Source of the DNA: Mycobacterium interjectum
GTDB taxonomy: Bacteria > Actinomycetota > Actinomycetes > Mycobacteriales > Mycobacteriaceae
Length of the DNA: 64,000 bases
Assembly: GCA_002102225.1 (NCBI GenBank)
Contig: LQPB01000002.1
Coordinates: 1-64,000 of the forward strand
Direction of reading: 5' to 3'
Part shown: positions 34,433 through 46,950 of the stretch, piece after piece
Position numbering within the stretch: position 1 is the first letter of the stretch
Layout: each line of letters starts with the position of its first letter
Position numbers and translations under genes: made by a program
Notes under the pieces: generated by a model
What the model was told of the DNA's origin: nothing
The model's database searches: none
The model's input: the letters and a program-made list of their open reading frames with translations, nothing else

Positions 34433-35347
34433 GTGGAGCTTCGCCAGCTGGACTATTTCCTCGCGGTCGCGGACACCCTCAGCTTCACCCGCGCCGCCAG
34501 GAGGCTGCACGTCGTCCAGTCCGGGGTGTCCGCGACCATCAAGGCGCTCGAACGCGAGCTCGGCGCCGACCTGTTCGTCCGCGGGTCGGCGGGGGTGACG
34601 CTCACCCCGGCGGGACAGAAGCTGGCACCCCACGCCCGCGCGACCATCGAGGCCGCCCGCGCGGCCAAGGAGGCCGTCGCCGCCACGGTCGGGGCCGTCC
34701 GCGGCACCGTCCGGCTGGGGACGTTGATGTCGATCAACAACATCGACCTGCCGTCGCTGCTGGCCGACCTGCACGCCCGGCACCCCGAGGTATTGGTCCA
34801 GGTCCGCTTCGCGCGGGCGGGTTCCGCGGGCCTGGCGCAGCAACTCCGCGACGGCAATCTCGACGTGGCCCTGCTCGTGTTGCCCGACGGGCCGCCGGCC
34901 GACCTGCACACCCGGCTCGCCGCCGCGTTCGAGCTGCTGTTGGTGGTGCCGGCGGGTCACCCGCTGGCGGGGCGGGAATCGGTGCCCCTGGCCGAGCTGG
35001 CCGGGATGTCGTTCGTCGACGGGCCGCCGGGATACGGCAACCGGGCGGTGGTCGACCGCGCGTTCGCCGCCGCGGGGGTGCAGCGCACGGTCTCCCTGGA
35101 GGTCGCCGACATCGGCACCACCGCGACCCACATCCGCAACGGCCTGGGAATCGGGTTTCTCAGCCGGTTCATCCTCGACGAGATCGGCGATGACGGCCTG
35201 GCGACGGTCCGGATCTCCGATCGCGACATCTGCTGGCGGCTGTACGCGGCGATGTCGGCGCTGCGCCCGGCCAGCGCGGCCACCCGCGCGGTGTTCTCGC
35301 TGATCGAGGAGATGATCCCGGAGCAAGGCGCGCCGACTGTGCCCTGA
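34433..35347 (+). CDS. LysR-family transcriptional regulator
   Basis: This 304-residue protein is taken from GTG 34433, because family members begin MELRQLDYF. The N-terminal winged helix (FLAVADTLSFTRAARRLHVVQSGVSATIKALERELGADLF) is canonical. The effector domain spans about 90-295, with the hinge LGTLMSIN. Divergent orientation relative to the aldehyde dehydrogenase-decarboxylase pair makes these its likely targets; such regulators usually respond to a pathway intermediate. An upstream ATG at 34400 in the same frame would add eleven atypical residues. Confidence 0.92.
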   Translation: MELRQLDYFLAVADTLSFTRAARRLHVVQSGVSATIKALERELGADLFVRGSAGVTLTPAGQKLAPHARATIEAARAAKEAVAATVGAVRGTVRLGTLMSINNIDLPSLLADLHARHPEVLVQVRFARAGSAGLAQQLRDGNLDVALLVLPDGPPADLHTRLAAAFELLLVVPAGHPLAGRESVPLAELAGMSFVDGPPGYGNRAVVDRAFAAAGVQRTVSLEVADIGTTATHIRNGLGIGFLSRFILDEIGDDGLATVRISDRDICWRLYAAMSALRPASAATRAVFSLIEEMIPEQGAPTVP

Positions 35348-35352
35348 CGGCG

Positions 35353-35430
35353 TTCCGTGTGAGCGTAAGGCGCGATTCGATGCCTTTTTCGACCGTAGGC
35401 GCACACCGGAAGCCCACATCGCACACTCGA
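35353..35430. repeat. Intergenic GTGTGA/CACAC imperfect repeat (dispersed repeat, copy 4)
   Basis: CCGTGTGAGCGTA (35355-35367) imperfectly pairs with TAGGCGCACACCGG (35396-35409), and GCACACTCGAG follows, identical to the tract at 59409. It lies directly after the LysR stop and before the dnaK control region. It may act as the LysR terminator. Confidence 0.45.
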
Positions 35431-35454
35431 GCACGCCGTCGGAGGGCACCCCCG

Positions 35455-35480
35455 GGAACAAGACGCCGCCGCCCGCCGTT
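35455..35480 (+). promoter_or_regulatory. SigH-like promoter upstream of dnaK
   Basis: GGAACA (35455-35460) is followed after exactly 17 bases by GTT (35478-35480). This fits the mycobacterial SigH pattern GGAAYA-N16-20-GTT. The same spacing occurs before clpB. It lies about 135 bases before the dnaK start, upstream of both HspR sites. The pattern match is by eye. Confidence 0.55.
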
Positions 35481-35494
35481 AGCATGGTCGACAA

Positions 35495-35515
35495 GTTGAG
35501 TGAATCGGGCTCAAC
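35495..35515. promoter_or_regulatory. HspR operator (HAIR) 1 upstream of dnaK
   Basis: GTTGAGT-N7-GCTCAAC closely matches the HAIR consensus CTTGAGT-N7-ACTCAAG, with 7-base arms and spacer. HspR with DnaK as co-repressor binds such sites and is released on heat or unfolded-protein stress. A TTGACA hexamer (35522-35527) follows at once and may be a housekeeping -35. Confidence 0.85.
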
Positions 35516-35549
35516 CCTGGGTTGACACCGGGGAGCTCGGAGGAGCAGT

Positions 35550-35570
35550 CTTGAGCCGGGTTCACTCAGC
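35550..35570. promoter_or_regulatory. HspR operator (HAIR) 2 upstream of dnaK
   Basis: CTTGAGC-N7-ACTCAGC is the second HAIR match, 55 bases after the first in start-to-start distance and 43 bases before the dnaK start. It lies downstream of the TTGACA hexamer, over the likely -10/start region, so bound HspR would block transcription. Confidence 0.8.
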
Positions 35571-35613
35571 ATAGTGGCACCACAAATGCTCTACACAATC
35601 AGGAGGAATCACT

Positions 35614-37475
<1,862 letters not shown>

Positions 37476-37479
<4 letters not shown>

Positions 37480-38126
37480 GCGAGGGCAACCCGGAACAGG
37501 TGACGGTCACCGACAAGCGGCGGATCGATCCCGAGACCGGCGAAGTACGGCACGTCCCTCCCGGCCCCGAACCAAGCGGGGCGCCGGGAGGGACGGCGCC
37601 GGCCGGCAAGGGTGAGAATGCCGACAAGATCGCCGAGCTGACGGCCGATCTGCAAAGGGTGCAGGCCGACTTCACCAACTACCGCAAACGGGCGCTGCGC
37701 GACCAGCAGGCCGCCGCGGACCGGGCCAAGGCCGCCGTCGTCAGCCAATTGTTGGGCGTGCTCGACGATCTCGATCGGGCGCGCAAGCACGGCGACCTGG
37801 AATCCGGCCCGCTGAAGTCGGTGGCCGACAAGTTGGACAGCGCGCTGACCGGTCTCGGTCTGACGGCGTTCGGCGAGGAGGGCGAGGACTTCGACCCGGT
37901 GCTGCACGAGGCCGTCCAGCACGAAGGCGACGGCGCCGACGGCTCCAAGCCGGTGATCGGCACCGTGATGCGCCAGGGCTACAAGCTGGGCGAGCAGGTG
38001 CTGCGGCACGCGCTGGTCGGGGTCGTCGACACCGTCGCGGGCGACGGCGGCGAGGCGCCTGGAGGCGATCCGGACGAAACCCGACAACCCGACACGGGCG
38101 ATAACGCCGACACCGCGGCCGACTAG
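37476..38126 (+). CDS. grpE: Nucleotide exchange factor GrpE
   Basis: This 216-residue protein starts at GTG 37476 inside the end of dnaK. A long coiled coil (about 48-95: [26 protein letters not shown]) is followed by the beta domain with the GrpE signature [13 protein letters not shown] and [24 protein letters not shown]. It releases ADP from DnaK. The ends are acidic and low-complexity, as in other mycobacterial GrpE. The dnaJ1 gene follows after 56 bases. Confidence 0.97.
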
Positions 38127-38182
38127 GCATAAAAATCACATACGACAAATGGATAGAGAAAGGTGAAAGGGGGTGACGCGGT

Positions 38183-39370
38183 ATGGCCCAGCGTGAATGG
38201 GTCGAAAAGGACTTCTATAAGGAGCTGGGCGTCTCCTCTGACGCCAGCCCGGAAGAAATCAAGCGCGCCTATCGCAAGCTAGCGCGCGACCTGCATCCGG
38301 ACGCGAATCCCGACAACCCCGCCGCCGGTGAGCGATTCAAGGCGGTGTCGGAGGCGCACAACGTCCTGTCGGATCCGGCCAAGCGCAAGGAGTACGACGA
38401 AACCCGCCGCCTGTTCGCCGGCGGCGGCTTCGGCGGGCGCCGGTTCGACGGTGGCAGCGGCTTCAGCTTCAACGTCGGCGGCGTGGGCTCTGATGGCGCC
38501 GAGTTCAACCTCAGCGACCTGTTCGACGCCGCCGGCCGAAGCGGTGGCGCCAACATCGGTGACCTGTTCGGCGGCCTGTTTGGCCGCGGCGCCGGTCCCC
38601 GTCCCAGCCGGCCGCGCCGCGGCAACGACCTGGAAACCGAGACCGAACTCGACTTCGTCGAGGCCGCCAAGGGCGTGGCGATGCCGCTGCGGCTGACCAG
38701 CCCGGCGCCCTGCACCAACTGCCACGGCAGCGGCGCACGCCCGGGCACCAGCCCGAAGGTGTGCCCCAGCTGCAACGGCTCCGGGGTAATCAACCGCAAC
38801 CAGGGGGCGTTCGGGTTCTCCGAACCGTGCACCGATTGCCGGGGCAGCGGCTCGATCATCGAGCACCCCTGCGACGAGTGCAAAGGCACCGGGGTGACCA
38901 CCCGTACCCGCACCATCAACGTGCGCATCCCGCCCGGCGTCGAGGACGGCCAGCGGATCCGGTTGCCCGGGCAGGGCGAGGCCGGCTTGCGCGGGGCGCC
39001 GTCGGGTGACCTGTACGTGACGGTGCATGTGCGACCGGACAAGGTGTTCGGCCGCGACGGCGACGACCTCACCGTGACCGTTCCCGTCAGCTTCACCGAA
39101 TTGGCTTTGGGCTCAACGCTTTCGGTTCCCACGCTGGACGGCACGGTCGGCGTCCGGGTGCCCAAGGGCACCGCCGACGGCCGCATCCTGCGGGTGCGCG
39201 GACGCGGCGTGCCCAAGCGCGGCGGCGGCAACGGCGACCTGCTCGTCACCGTGAAGGTGGCCGTGCCGCCGAACGTGGAGGGCGCCGCCCAGGAGGCGCT
39301 GGAGGCCTACGCGGCGGCCGAGCGGTCCAGTGGTTTCAATCCGCGCGCCGGATGGGCGGGTAACCGCTGA
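38183..39370 (+). CDS. dnaJ1: Co-chaperone DnaJ1
   Basis: This 395-residue protein starts at ATG 38183 after GGTGAAAGGGGG. The J domain (10-75) has the HPD motif (LHPDANP). A Gly/Phe-rich stretch and four CxxCxGxG zinc motifs ([32 protein letters not shown]) come next, then the substrate-binding beta domains. It stimulates the DnaK ATPase and delivers clients. Its stop overlaps the hspR start by one base (TGATG), so stoichiometric production with the repressor is likely. Confidence 0.97.
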   Translation: MAQREWVEKDFYKELGVSSDASPEEIKRAYRKLARDLHPDANPDNPAAGERFKAVSEAHNVLSDPAKRKEYDETRRLFAGGGFGGRRFDGGSGFSFNVGGVGSDGAEFNLSDLFDAAGRSGGANIGDLFGGLFGRGAGPRPSRPRRGNDLETETELDFVEAAKGVAMPLRLTSPAPCTNCHGSGARPGTSPKVCPSCNGSGVINRNQGAFGFSEPCTDCRGSGSIIEHPCDECKGTGVTTRTRTINVRIPPGVEDGQRIRLPGQGEAGLRGAPSGDLYVTVHVRPDKVFGRDGDDLTVTVPVSFTELALGSTLSVPTLDGTVGVRVPKGTADGRILRVRGRGVPKRGGGNGDLLVTVKVAVPPNVEGAAQEALEAYAAAERSSGFNPRAGWAGNR

Positions 39371-39771
39371 TGGCCAGGGGCTCCAGGGATCGCAAGGAAG
39401 ACGCACGCACCTTCCTGATCTCGGTGGCCGCCGAGCTGGCCGGCATGCACGCGCAGACGCTGCGCACCTACGACCGCCTCGGGCTGGTCAGCCCGAGGCG
39501 GACTTCCGGTGGGGGGCGCCGCTATTCGGAACACGACGTCGACCTGCTGCGCGAGGTGCAGCGGCTGTCGCAGGACGAGGGCGTCAACCTGGCCGGCATC
39601 AAGCGCATCATCGAGCTGACCAACCACGTGGAGGCCCTGCAGGCGCGGGTGAAGGAGCTGACCGAGGAGCTGGCGCAGGTGCGCGCCGGCCAGCGCCGCG
39701 ACCTGGTGGTGGCGCCCAAGAGCACCGCCGTGGTGGTGTGGCAGCCGCGCAAGGGCGGAACCCGCGCCTGA
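39370..39771 (+). CDS. hspR: Heat-shock repressor HspR
   Basis: This 133-residue MerR-family protein starts at ATG 39370. The winged helix (about 16-85) reads ISVAAELAGMHAQTLRTYDRLGLVSP...GRRYSEHDVDLL, followed by a helical coiled coil and the short C-terminal hydrophobic/basic tail VVVWQPRKGGTRA. HspR binds HAIR sites with DnaK as co-repressor. Three matching sites occur in this window, two before dnaK and one before clpB, so it would control its own operon and clpB. Its stop abuts the stop of the convergent epimerase. Confidence 0.97.
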   Translation: MARGSRDRKEDARTFLISVAAELAGMHAQTLRTYDRLGLVSPRRTSGGGRRYSEHDVDLLREVQRLSQDEGVNLAGIKRIIELTNHVEALQARVKELTEELAQVRAGQRRDLVVAPKSTAVVVWQPRKGGTRA

Positions 39772-40662
39772 TCAGACGCGGATCGAGAACACCGCGAACG
39801 CCGGCTCGCCCGGACGCGCGCACCGGTAGCCGCCGCGGCGCAGCGCGTCGGTAGGCGCGGTCATCGGCTCGAAGCACACCACCTCTTCGGCGAGCGGTGC
39901 GAAGATCTGCGCCGCCGGATAGCCGCGTTCGAAGTGCACCTCCACACGGCGCCCGCCCGCGGACACCGCGAACGCCGCGCCGTCACCGACCTGATCGTAG
40001 GCATCGTCAAAGGCCTTGTCGCCCAAGGCTTCTTCCCTCGCCGTCCAGGGTTCCGATTCGCCGGTGGGCAGCCCCTTGTCGTCGAGCAACAAATGCCGCA
40101 GCGGCGGGGTCTCGATCACCCACTCCTCGCGGGGGGCGTCGGGCAGACGCAGGTAGGGATGAAAACCGAAGCACAGCGGAACCGCCGTGTCGCCGGTCGC
40201 GGTGATCGTGGTCCCGACGGTCAGCGCCCGTCCGGCCAGCCGCACCGTCACCGCGAGCACGTGTGGATAGGGAAAGCTGGCCAGCAACTTTGGGTCCGCG
40301 CCGAAATCGACCTCGGCGCTCAGCTGGTTCGAGGACTGCGCGGTGACCCGCCAGCCGGGGTAGGCGGCCAGGGTGCCGTGGATGGGCAACCCGTTGGGGT
40401 CGGCGCGCACGCCGTTTTCGCCGGGGGTGAGCGTCACCGTCGCGCTCTCCGCGGTATAGGTGTTGCCGCCCAACCGATTCGCCCACGGATACAGGATCGG
40501 GATTCCCATCGTCTTGCCCGCCGCCAGGTAGCCCTCCAGGCCGCGCCGCTGGCCGAGTAGTTCGGTGCCGGAGTCGGTCAACGAGGTGCCGATCATGCTC
40601 GCCTCGGGCACGAACTGTGCGGCCACCGGCGCGGACGGGTCGGTCAGGGTGACGATCTGCAT
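39772..40662 (-). CDS. Aldose 1-epimerase (galactose mutarotase-like)
   Basis: This 296-residue protein starts at ATG 40662. Galactose-mutarotase-fold features are visible: PWANRLGGNTY (about 69-79), the catalytic-type His in PIHGTLA (about 103), a second His in FGFHPYLRLP, and the late Glu in VVCFEPMTAP. These proteins interconvert sugar anomers, though many homologues lack proven substrates; a glucose-6-phosphate epimerase-like role is possible. It lies 13 bases downstream of the flavohaemoprotein gene on the same strand and is probably co-transcribed with it. Confidence 0.85.
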   Translation of the reverse strand: MQIVTLTDPSAPVAAQFVPEASMIGTSLTDSGTELLGQRRGLEGYLAAGKTMGIPILYPWANRLGGNTYTAESATVTLTPGENGVRADPNGLPIHGTLAAYPGWRVTAQSSNQLSAEVDFGADPKLLASFPYPHVLAVTVRLAGRALTVGTTITATGDTAVPLCFGFHPYLRLPDAPREEWVIETPPLRHLLLDDKGLPTGESEPWTAREEALGDKAFDDAYDQVGDGAAFAVSAGGRRVEVHFERGYPAAQIFAPLAEEVVCFEPMTAPTDALRRGGYRCARPGEPAFAVFSIRV

Positions 40663-40675
40663 GGCGTACCTCGGC

Positions 40676-41827
40676 TCACCTGGACAGGGGGTCGTGCTGG
40701 ATGCGTTCGGGCGGTGCGCCTTTGGCGATCAGGGCGGCCTTGGTGGCACGGACCATCTTAGGTCCGCCGCAGATCAGTATCTGCCGGTCGCCCCAGCCGC
40801 CGTACTTGGTCACGACCTCGGGCAGGCGGCCGGTCTGGTGCACGTGCAACCCGCGCGGCGGCGTGGGGTCGGGGTAGTCGGCGGCCCACGAGGGGTCGCG
40901 TCCGTATTCCGACACCGGCGTGACCGACAGCCACGGATTGTGCTGCGCGACCTGCCACAGCGTGGGCAGGTCGTAGAGCTCGCAGCGGTAGCGGGCGCCG
41001 AAGAACAGGTGCACCCGTGGGTTCACCGCGTAGCGGCTCAGGTCCATGATCAGCGCCCGCAGCGGTGCCAGGCCGGTGCTGCCGGCGACCATCAGCACGT
41101 CCCCGCCGTCGCGGTCGACCCGCAGGCCGCCGTGCGGACTGGACAGCCGCCACCGGTCGCCGGGCCGCGTTTCGTTGACGACCGCGGTGCTGACCAGGCC
41201 GCCGGGCACCTGACGGACGTGAAACTCGATGCCGCCGCCCGGGTCGGCCGGGATCGTCGGGGACAGATAGCGCCACCGCCGCGGGCACTGCGGGACGTGG
41301 GCGTTGATGTACTGGCCCGGGTAGTAGTCCATCGGGCGGTCGAGCTGCAGCCGAACCACGGCCAGGTCGCGCGAGACCCGCATGTGCTCGATGACCGTGC
41401 CGTCCCACCAGGCGGGTCCCTCGTCGGCGTCGGCGGCCCCGCTCATCACCCCGGTGATCAGGTTGAGCGACTGGTGGGCGGCCTGTTCGACGGCATCGGT
41501 CCACGACTCGCCGAGGTGGGTCCGCAGCGTGGCATACAGCGCGCGCCGCAGCGAGTCGTAGTGGCTGGGCAGCACCCCGAATTTGCGGTGATCACGCCCG
41601 AGCTGGGCGAGGAAGGCCACCGGCTCGGCGGCGCGCTGCTCGACCAGTTCCCCGTAGACCCAGTGCAACGCGTGCGCGAAGGCGGCTCGCTGCGCGTCCA
41701 TTTCGGGCGGGAACAGATCGCGCACCGAGACGTCGAGGGCGAACCAGTGGGTATAGAACCGGCGGACCAGATCCTCCCCGGCGGCGTCGCGCAGCACCCG
41801 CAACGAATCCCGGTCCTCGAGGCTCAC
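40676..41827 (-). CDS. Flavohaemoprotein-type oxidoreductase, Rv0385-like
   Basis: This 383-residue protein starts at GTG 41827. An N-terminal globin-like domain (1-135, with LGRDHRKFGVLPSHY around the expected proximal His helix) is joined to a ferredoxin-reductase FAD domain (YYPGQYINAHVP, WRYLSPT in place of the usual RxYSx) and an NAD domain (MVAGSTGLAPLRALI, ICGGPKMV). H37Rv Rv0385 belongs to the unusual type II mycobacterial flavohaemoglobins, reported to oxidise D-lactate rather than detoxify NO; family membership suggests the same here. It is divergent from clpB, so its start is close to the heat-shock operator. Confidence 0.87.
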   Translation of the reverse strand: MSLEDRDSLRVLRDAAGEDLVRRFYTHWFALDVSVRDLFPPEMDAQRAAFAHALHWVYGELVEQRAAEPVAFLAQLGRDHRKFGVLPSHYDSLRRALYATLRTHLGESWTDAVEQAAHQSLNLITGVMSGAADADEGPAWWDGTVIEHMRVSRDLAVVRLQLDRPMDYYPGQYINAHVPQCPRRWRYLSPTIPADPGGGIEFHVRQVPGGLVSTAVVNETRPGDRWRLSSPHGGLRVDRDGGDVLMVAGSTGLAPLRALIMDLSRYAVNPRVHLFFGARYRCELYDLPTLWQVAQHNPWLSVTPVSEYGRDPSWAADYPDPTPPRGLHVHQTGRLPEVVTKYGGWGDRQILICGGPKMVRATKAALIAKGAPPERIQHDPLSR

Positions 41828-41892
41828 GGGCCCCGATTCTAAGCGGGGTGGCGACTTAAGCCTCTATCCCAAGGTGCGCAAAATCCATTAGA

Positions 41893-41913
41893 GTTGAGCG
41901 GAACAGACTCAAC
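41893..41913. promoter_or_regulatory. HspR operator (HAIR) upstream of clpB
   Basis: GTTGAGC-N7-ACTCAAC is an excellent HAIR match, 70 bases before the clpB start. The 7-base spacer begins with GGAACA, the -35-like element of the SigH pattern, so repressor and sigma factor would compete for the same bases. The site is also 66 bases before the divergent flavohaemoprotein start. Confidence 0.88.
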
Positions 41914-41925
41914 CTTGACGGCGTT
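41900..41925 (+). promoter_or_regulatory. SigH-like promoter of clpB, nested in the HAIR site
   Basis: GGAACA (41900-41905), 17 bases, then GTT (41923-41925). Spacing and sequence equal those before dnaK. clpB is a known SigH-regulon member in M. tuberculosis. The -35 lies inside the HspR operator. Confidence 0.65.
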
Positions 41926-41983
41926 GAACAACCGGACAAGCATTTTTACCTACCCCCTTTCTGGAGCTCGAAGGAGACAGTTC

Positions 41984-44530
<2,547 letters not shown>

Positions 44531-44538
44531 GGCGGTTC

Positions 44539-44634
44539 GAGTGTGAAACCTGGGCTTTGAGTGTGCGTGCAGGGCGGGAAATTCGCTGAAAACCCGCCGC
44601 ACGCTCACACTCAAAGCCGTCAGCGCACACTCGG
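44539..44634. repeat. Long intergenic hairpin (dispersed GTGTGA/CACACTC repeat, copy 1)
   Basis: After clpB, GGCTTTGAGTGTGCGTGC (44553-44570) pairs with 44599-44618 with a two-base bulge. An inner GGCGGG/CCCGCC stem (44573-44578 with 44593-44598) closes a 14-base loop. About 24 pairs in all make this the strongest hairpin in the window. It probably ends clpB transcription, but similar elements sit in three other gaps (35353, 48968, 59345), so it is also a small repeat family. Confidence 0.75.
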
Positions 44635-44712
44635 CCATCGCCATGACCTGTGATGGGGTTGTGACCTGGCCGGATTCTGTGTTCCGGCCAAACAGCAGAT
44701 ACCCTGTGTGGG

Positions 44713-45570
44713 ATGGTCCCCCTTTGGTTCACGCTCTCCGCACTGTGCTTTGTCGGTGCGGGCGTGCTGCTGTACGTCGACATCGATCGACGCCGCGGCC
44801 GTAGCAGGCGCCGCAAGTCGTGGGCGCGTTCGCATGGCTTCGACTTCGAGCGGGAATCATCCGACATCCTCAAGCGCTGGAAGCGCGGCGTGATCTCCAC
44901 GGTCGGCGACGTCTCCGCCCACAACGTCGTGCTGGGTCAGATCCGCGGCGAGGCCGTCTACATCTTCGATCTCGAGGAAGTCGCCACCGTGATCGCGCTG
45001 CACCGCAAGGTGGGCACCAACGTGGTGGTGGACCTGCGGCTCAAAGGGCTCAAAGAGCCACGGGAGAGCGACATTTGGCTGCTGGGAGCCATCGGCCCGC
45101 GGATGGTGTACTCCACCAACCTCGACGCCGCCCGGCGGGCCTGTGACCGCCGCATGGTCACCTTCGCGCACACCGCTCCCGACTGCGCCGAGATCATGTG
45201 GAACGAGCAGAACTGGACGCTGGTCGCGATGCCGATCGCCAGCACGCGCACCCAATGGGACGAGGGACTGCGCACGGTACGGCAGTTCAACGACCTGCTG
45301 CGGGTGCTGCCGCCGGTGCCCCAGGAGGCCCCGGCCGAGGCGGGACCGCCTGCGGGACTTCGCAATGCGGCGCCCGGCCGCCCCCTGGCGCCCGCCGCTC
45401 GCGCGGAGTTACCGGCCCGGCGTGCCGGGCAGGACGTGTCCGGGCTGCTCGGTGACGCGGCCCGCCGCGACCCCGAGCCGCTGCGGCGCGACGAGGCGCG
45501 CACGGAATCCCTCCGCCGCCCGCCGCCCACCGGCCGCAACGGCCATCAGGCCTCCAACTACCAGCGCTGA
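44713..45570 (+). CDS. ttfA: Trehalose monomycolate transport factor TtfA (Rv0383c-like)
   Basis: This 285-residue protein starts at ATG 44713. One N-terminal membrane helix (about 3-22, PLWFTLSALCFVGAGVLLYVDI) is followed by basic residues (RRRGRSRRRK) and a soluble domain to about 200, with conserved WARSHGFDF, HNVVLGQIRGEAVYIFD and NWTLVAMPI. A disordered Pro/Arg/Ala tail ends the protein. TtfA is an essential partner of MmpL3 in TMM export and mycolate delivery; the H37Rv gene is next to clpB, as here. The topology suggests the main domain is cytosolic. Only 182 bases, mostly hairpin, separate it from clpB. Confidence 0.88.
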   Translation: MVPLWFTLSALCFVGAGVLLYVDIDRRRGRSRRRKSWARSHGFDFERESSDILKRWKRGVISTVGDVSAHNVVLGQIRGEAVYIFDLEEVATVIALHRKVGTNVVVDLRLKGLKEPRESDIWLLGAIGPRMVYSTNLDAARRACDRRMVTFAHTAPDCAEIMWNEQNWTLVAMPIASTRTQWDEGLRTVRQFNDLLRVLPPVPQEAPAEAGPPAGLRNAAPGRPLAPAARAELPARRAGQDVSGLLGDAARRDPEPLRRDEARTESLRRPPPTGRNGHQASNYQR

Positions 45571-45635
45571 CGGCGCGCCGGGTGGTCCGGGGACGCCCCC
45601 ATAATCGCTAGCCCCCCGTCATTACACTGTCGCTC

Positions 45636-46409
45636 ATGCCTCGCCCCGTAGCCCTGATCACCGGGCCTACGTCCGGGATCGGCGCCGGCTACGCGCGACG
45701 CTACGCGAGCGACGGCTACGACCTGGTGCTGGTGGCCCGCGACGTCGACCGGCTGAACCGCCTGGCGGGCGAGCTCGAGGGCGAGGCCGGCGGCGTGGAG
45801 ATCCTGCCCGCGGACCTGGCCGATCCCGCCGACCGGGGCAAGGTCTGTGACCGTCTGGCCGCCGGGGTCCAGGTGTTGGTGAACAATGCCGGTTTCGGCA
45901 CCTCGGGCGACTTCTGGAGCACCGACCCCGCGCTGCTGCAGTCGCAGCTCGACGTCAACGTCGCCGCGGTCATGCACCTCACCCGCGCCGCCCTGCCGCC
46001 CATGCTCGACGCCGGCGCCGGCACCGTCATCAACATCGCCAGCGTGGCCGGGCTGGTGCCGGGGCGCGGGTCGACCTATTCGGCATCCAAGGCGTGGGTG
46101 ATCTCGTTCAGCGAGGGCCTGGCCGTCGGCCTGCAGGGCACCGGCGTCGGCGTGCACGCCGTGTGCCCGGGATATGTGCGCACCGAATTTCACACCAGGG
46201 CCGGCATCGAAATGGCCAAGCTGCCGTCGTTCCTGTGGCTTGAGGTCGACGACGTCGTCACCAAGAGCCTGGCCGACATCGCCGACGGCAAGGTGATCAG
46301 CGTTCCGGGCCTGCAGTACAAGGCGATCGTCACCGCCGGGCGGATGATGCCGCGCCGGCTGGCCCGGGCCGCGACCCGACGAGTAGGGGGCGGTCGTGGG
46401 CGAACCTGA
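45636..46409 (+). CDS. Short-chain dehydrogenase/reductase
   Basis: This 257-residue classical SDR has the cofactor loop TGPTSGIGAGYARRYA (about 8-23), NNAG (about 84-87), the catalytic Ser in NIASVAG, and YSASKAW (Tyr/Lys of the active site). Arg in VARDVDRL suggests NADP preference. The substrate is unknown; similar mycobacterial proteins are annotated as oxidoreductases of the DltE type. It overlaps pyrE by 14 bases, so the two are co-transcribed. Confidence 0.9.
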   Translation: MPRPVALITGPTSGIGAGYARRYASDGYDLVLVARDVDRLNRLAGELEGEAGGVEILPADLADPADRGKVCDRLAAGVQVLVNNAGFGTSGDFWSTDPALLQSQLDVNVAAVMHLTRAALPPMLDAGAGTVINIASVAGLVPGRGSTYSASKAWVISFSEGLAVGLQGTGVGVHAVCPGYVRTEFHTRAGIEMAKLPSFLWLEVDDVVTKSLADIADGKVISVPGLQYKAIVTAGRMMPRRLARAATRRVGGGRGRT

Positions 46410-46938
46410 CCCGCGCGCGGAGCTGGCCGAGCTGGTGCGGCGGCTGTCGGTGGTGCACGGCCGGGTGACGCTGTCGTCGGGCAAGGAGGCCGACTACTAC
46501 GTCGACCTGCGCCGCGCCACCCTGCACCACCGGGCCTCCGCGCTGATCGGCGTGCTGATGCGCGACCTCACCGCCGACTGGGACTACGCGGTGGTCGGTG
46601 GCCTGACCTTGGGCGCCGACCCCGTCGCGACGGCCATCATGCACGCGCCTGGGCGCCCGATCGACGCGTTCGTGGTGCGCAAGTCGGCGAAAACCCATGG
46701 GCTGCAACGCCTGATCGAGGGCTCCGAGGTCACCGGCCGACGGGCCCTGGTGGTGGAGGACACCAGCACCACCGGCAACTCGGCGCTCACGGCCGTGCGC
46801 GCGGTTCAGGAAGCCGGCGGCGAGGTGATCGGCGTGGCCACCGTGGTGGACCGTGCCACCGGCGCGGCCGAGGCCATCCAGGCCGAGGGTTTTTCGTACC
46901 GCAGCCTGCTGGGCCTGGCCGATCTGGGGCTGGGCTAG
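46396..46938 (+). CDS. pyrE: Orotate phosphoribosyltransferase
   Basis: This 180-residue protein starts at GTG 46396. It has the PRPP-binding motif VVEDTSTTGNSALTAVRAV (about 115-133) and the flexible-loop region with VRKSAKTHGLQRLIEG. GRVTLSSGKEADYYVDLR at the N-terminus is the orotate-binding segment typical of PyrE. It makes OMP from orotate and PRPP in pyrimidine synthesis. H37Rv pyrE (Rv0382c) has the same neighbours apart from the SDR. Confidence 0.96.
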   Translation: MGEPDPRAELAELVRRLSVVHGRVTLSSGKEADYYVDLRRATLHHRASALIGVLMRDLTADWDYAVVGGLTLGADPVATAIMHAPGRPIDAFVVRKSAKTHGLQRLIEGSEVTGRRALVVEDTSTTGNSALTAVRAVQEAGGEVIGVATVVDRATGAAEAIQAEGFSYRSLLGLADLGLG

Positions 46939-46950
46939 GCCCCGGGCGGT

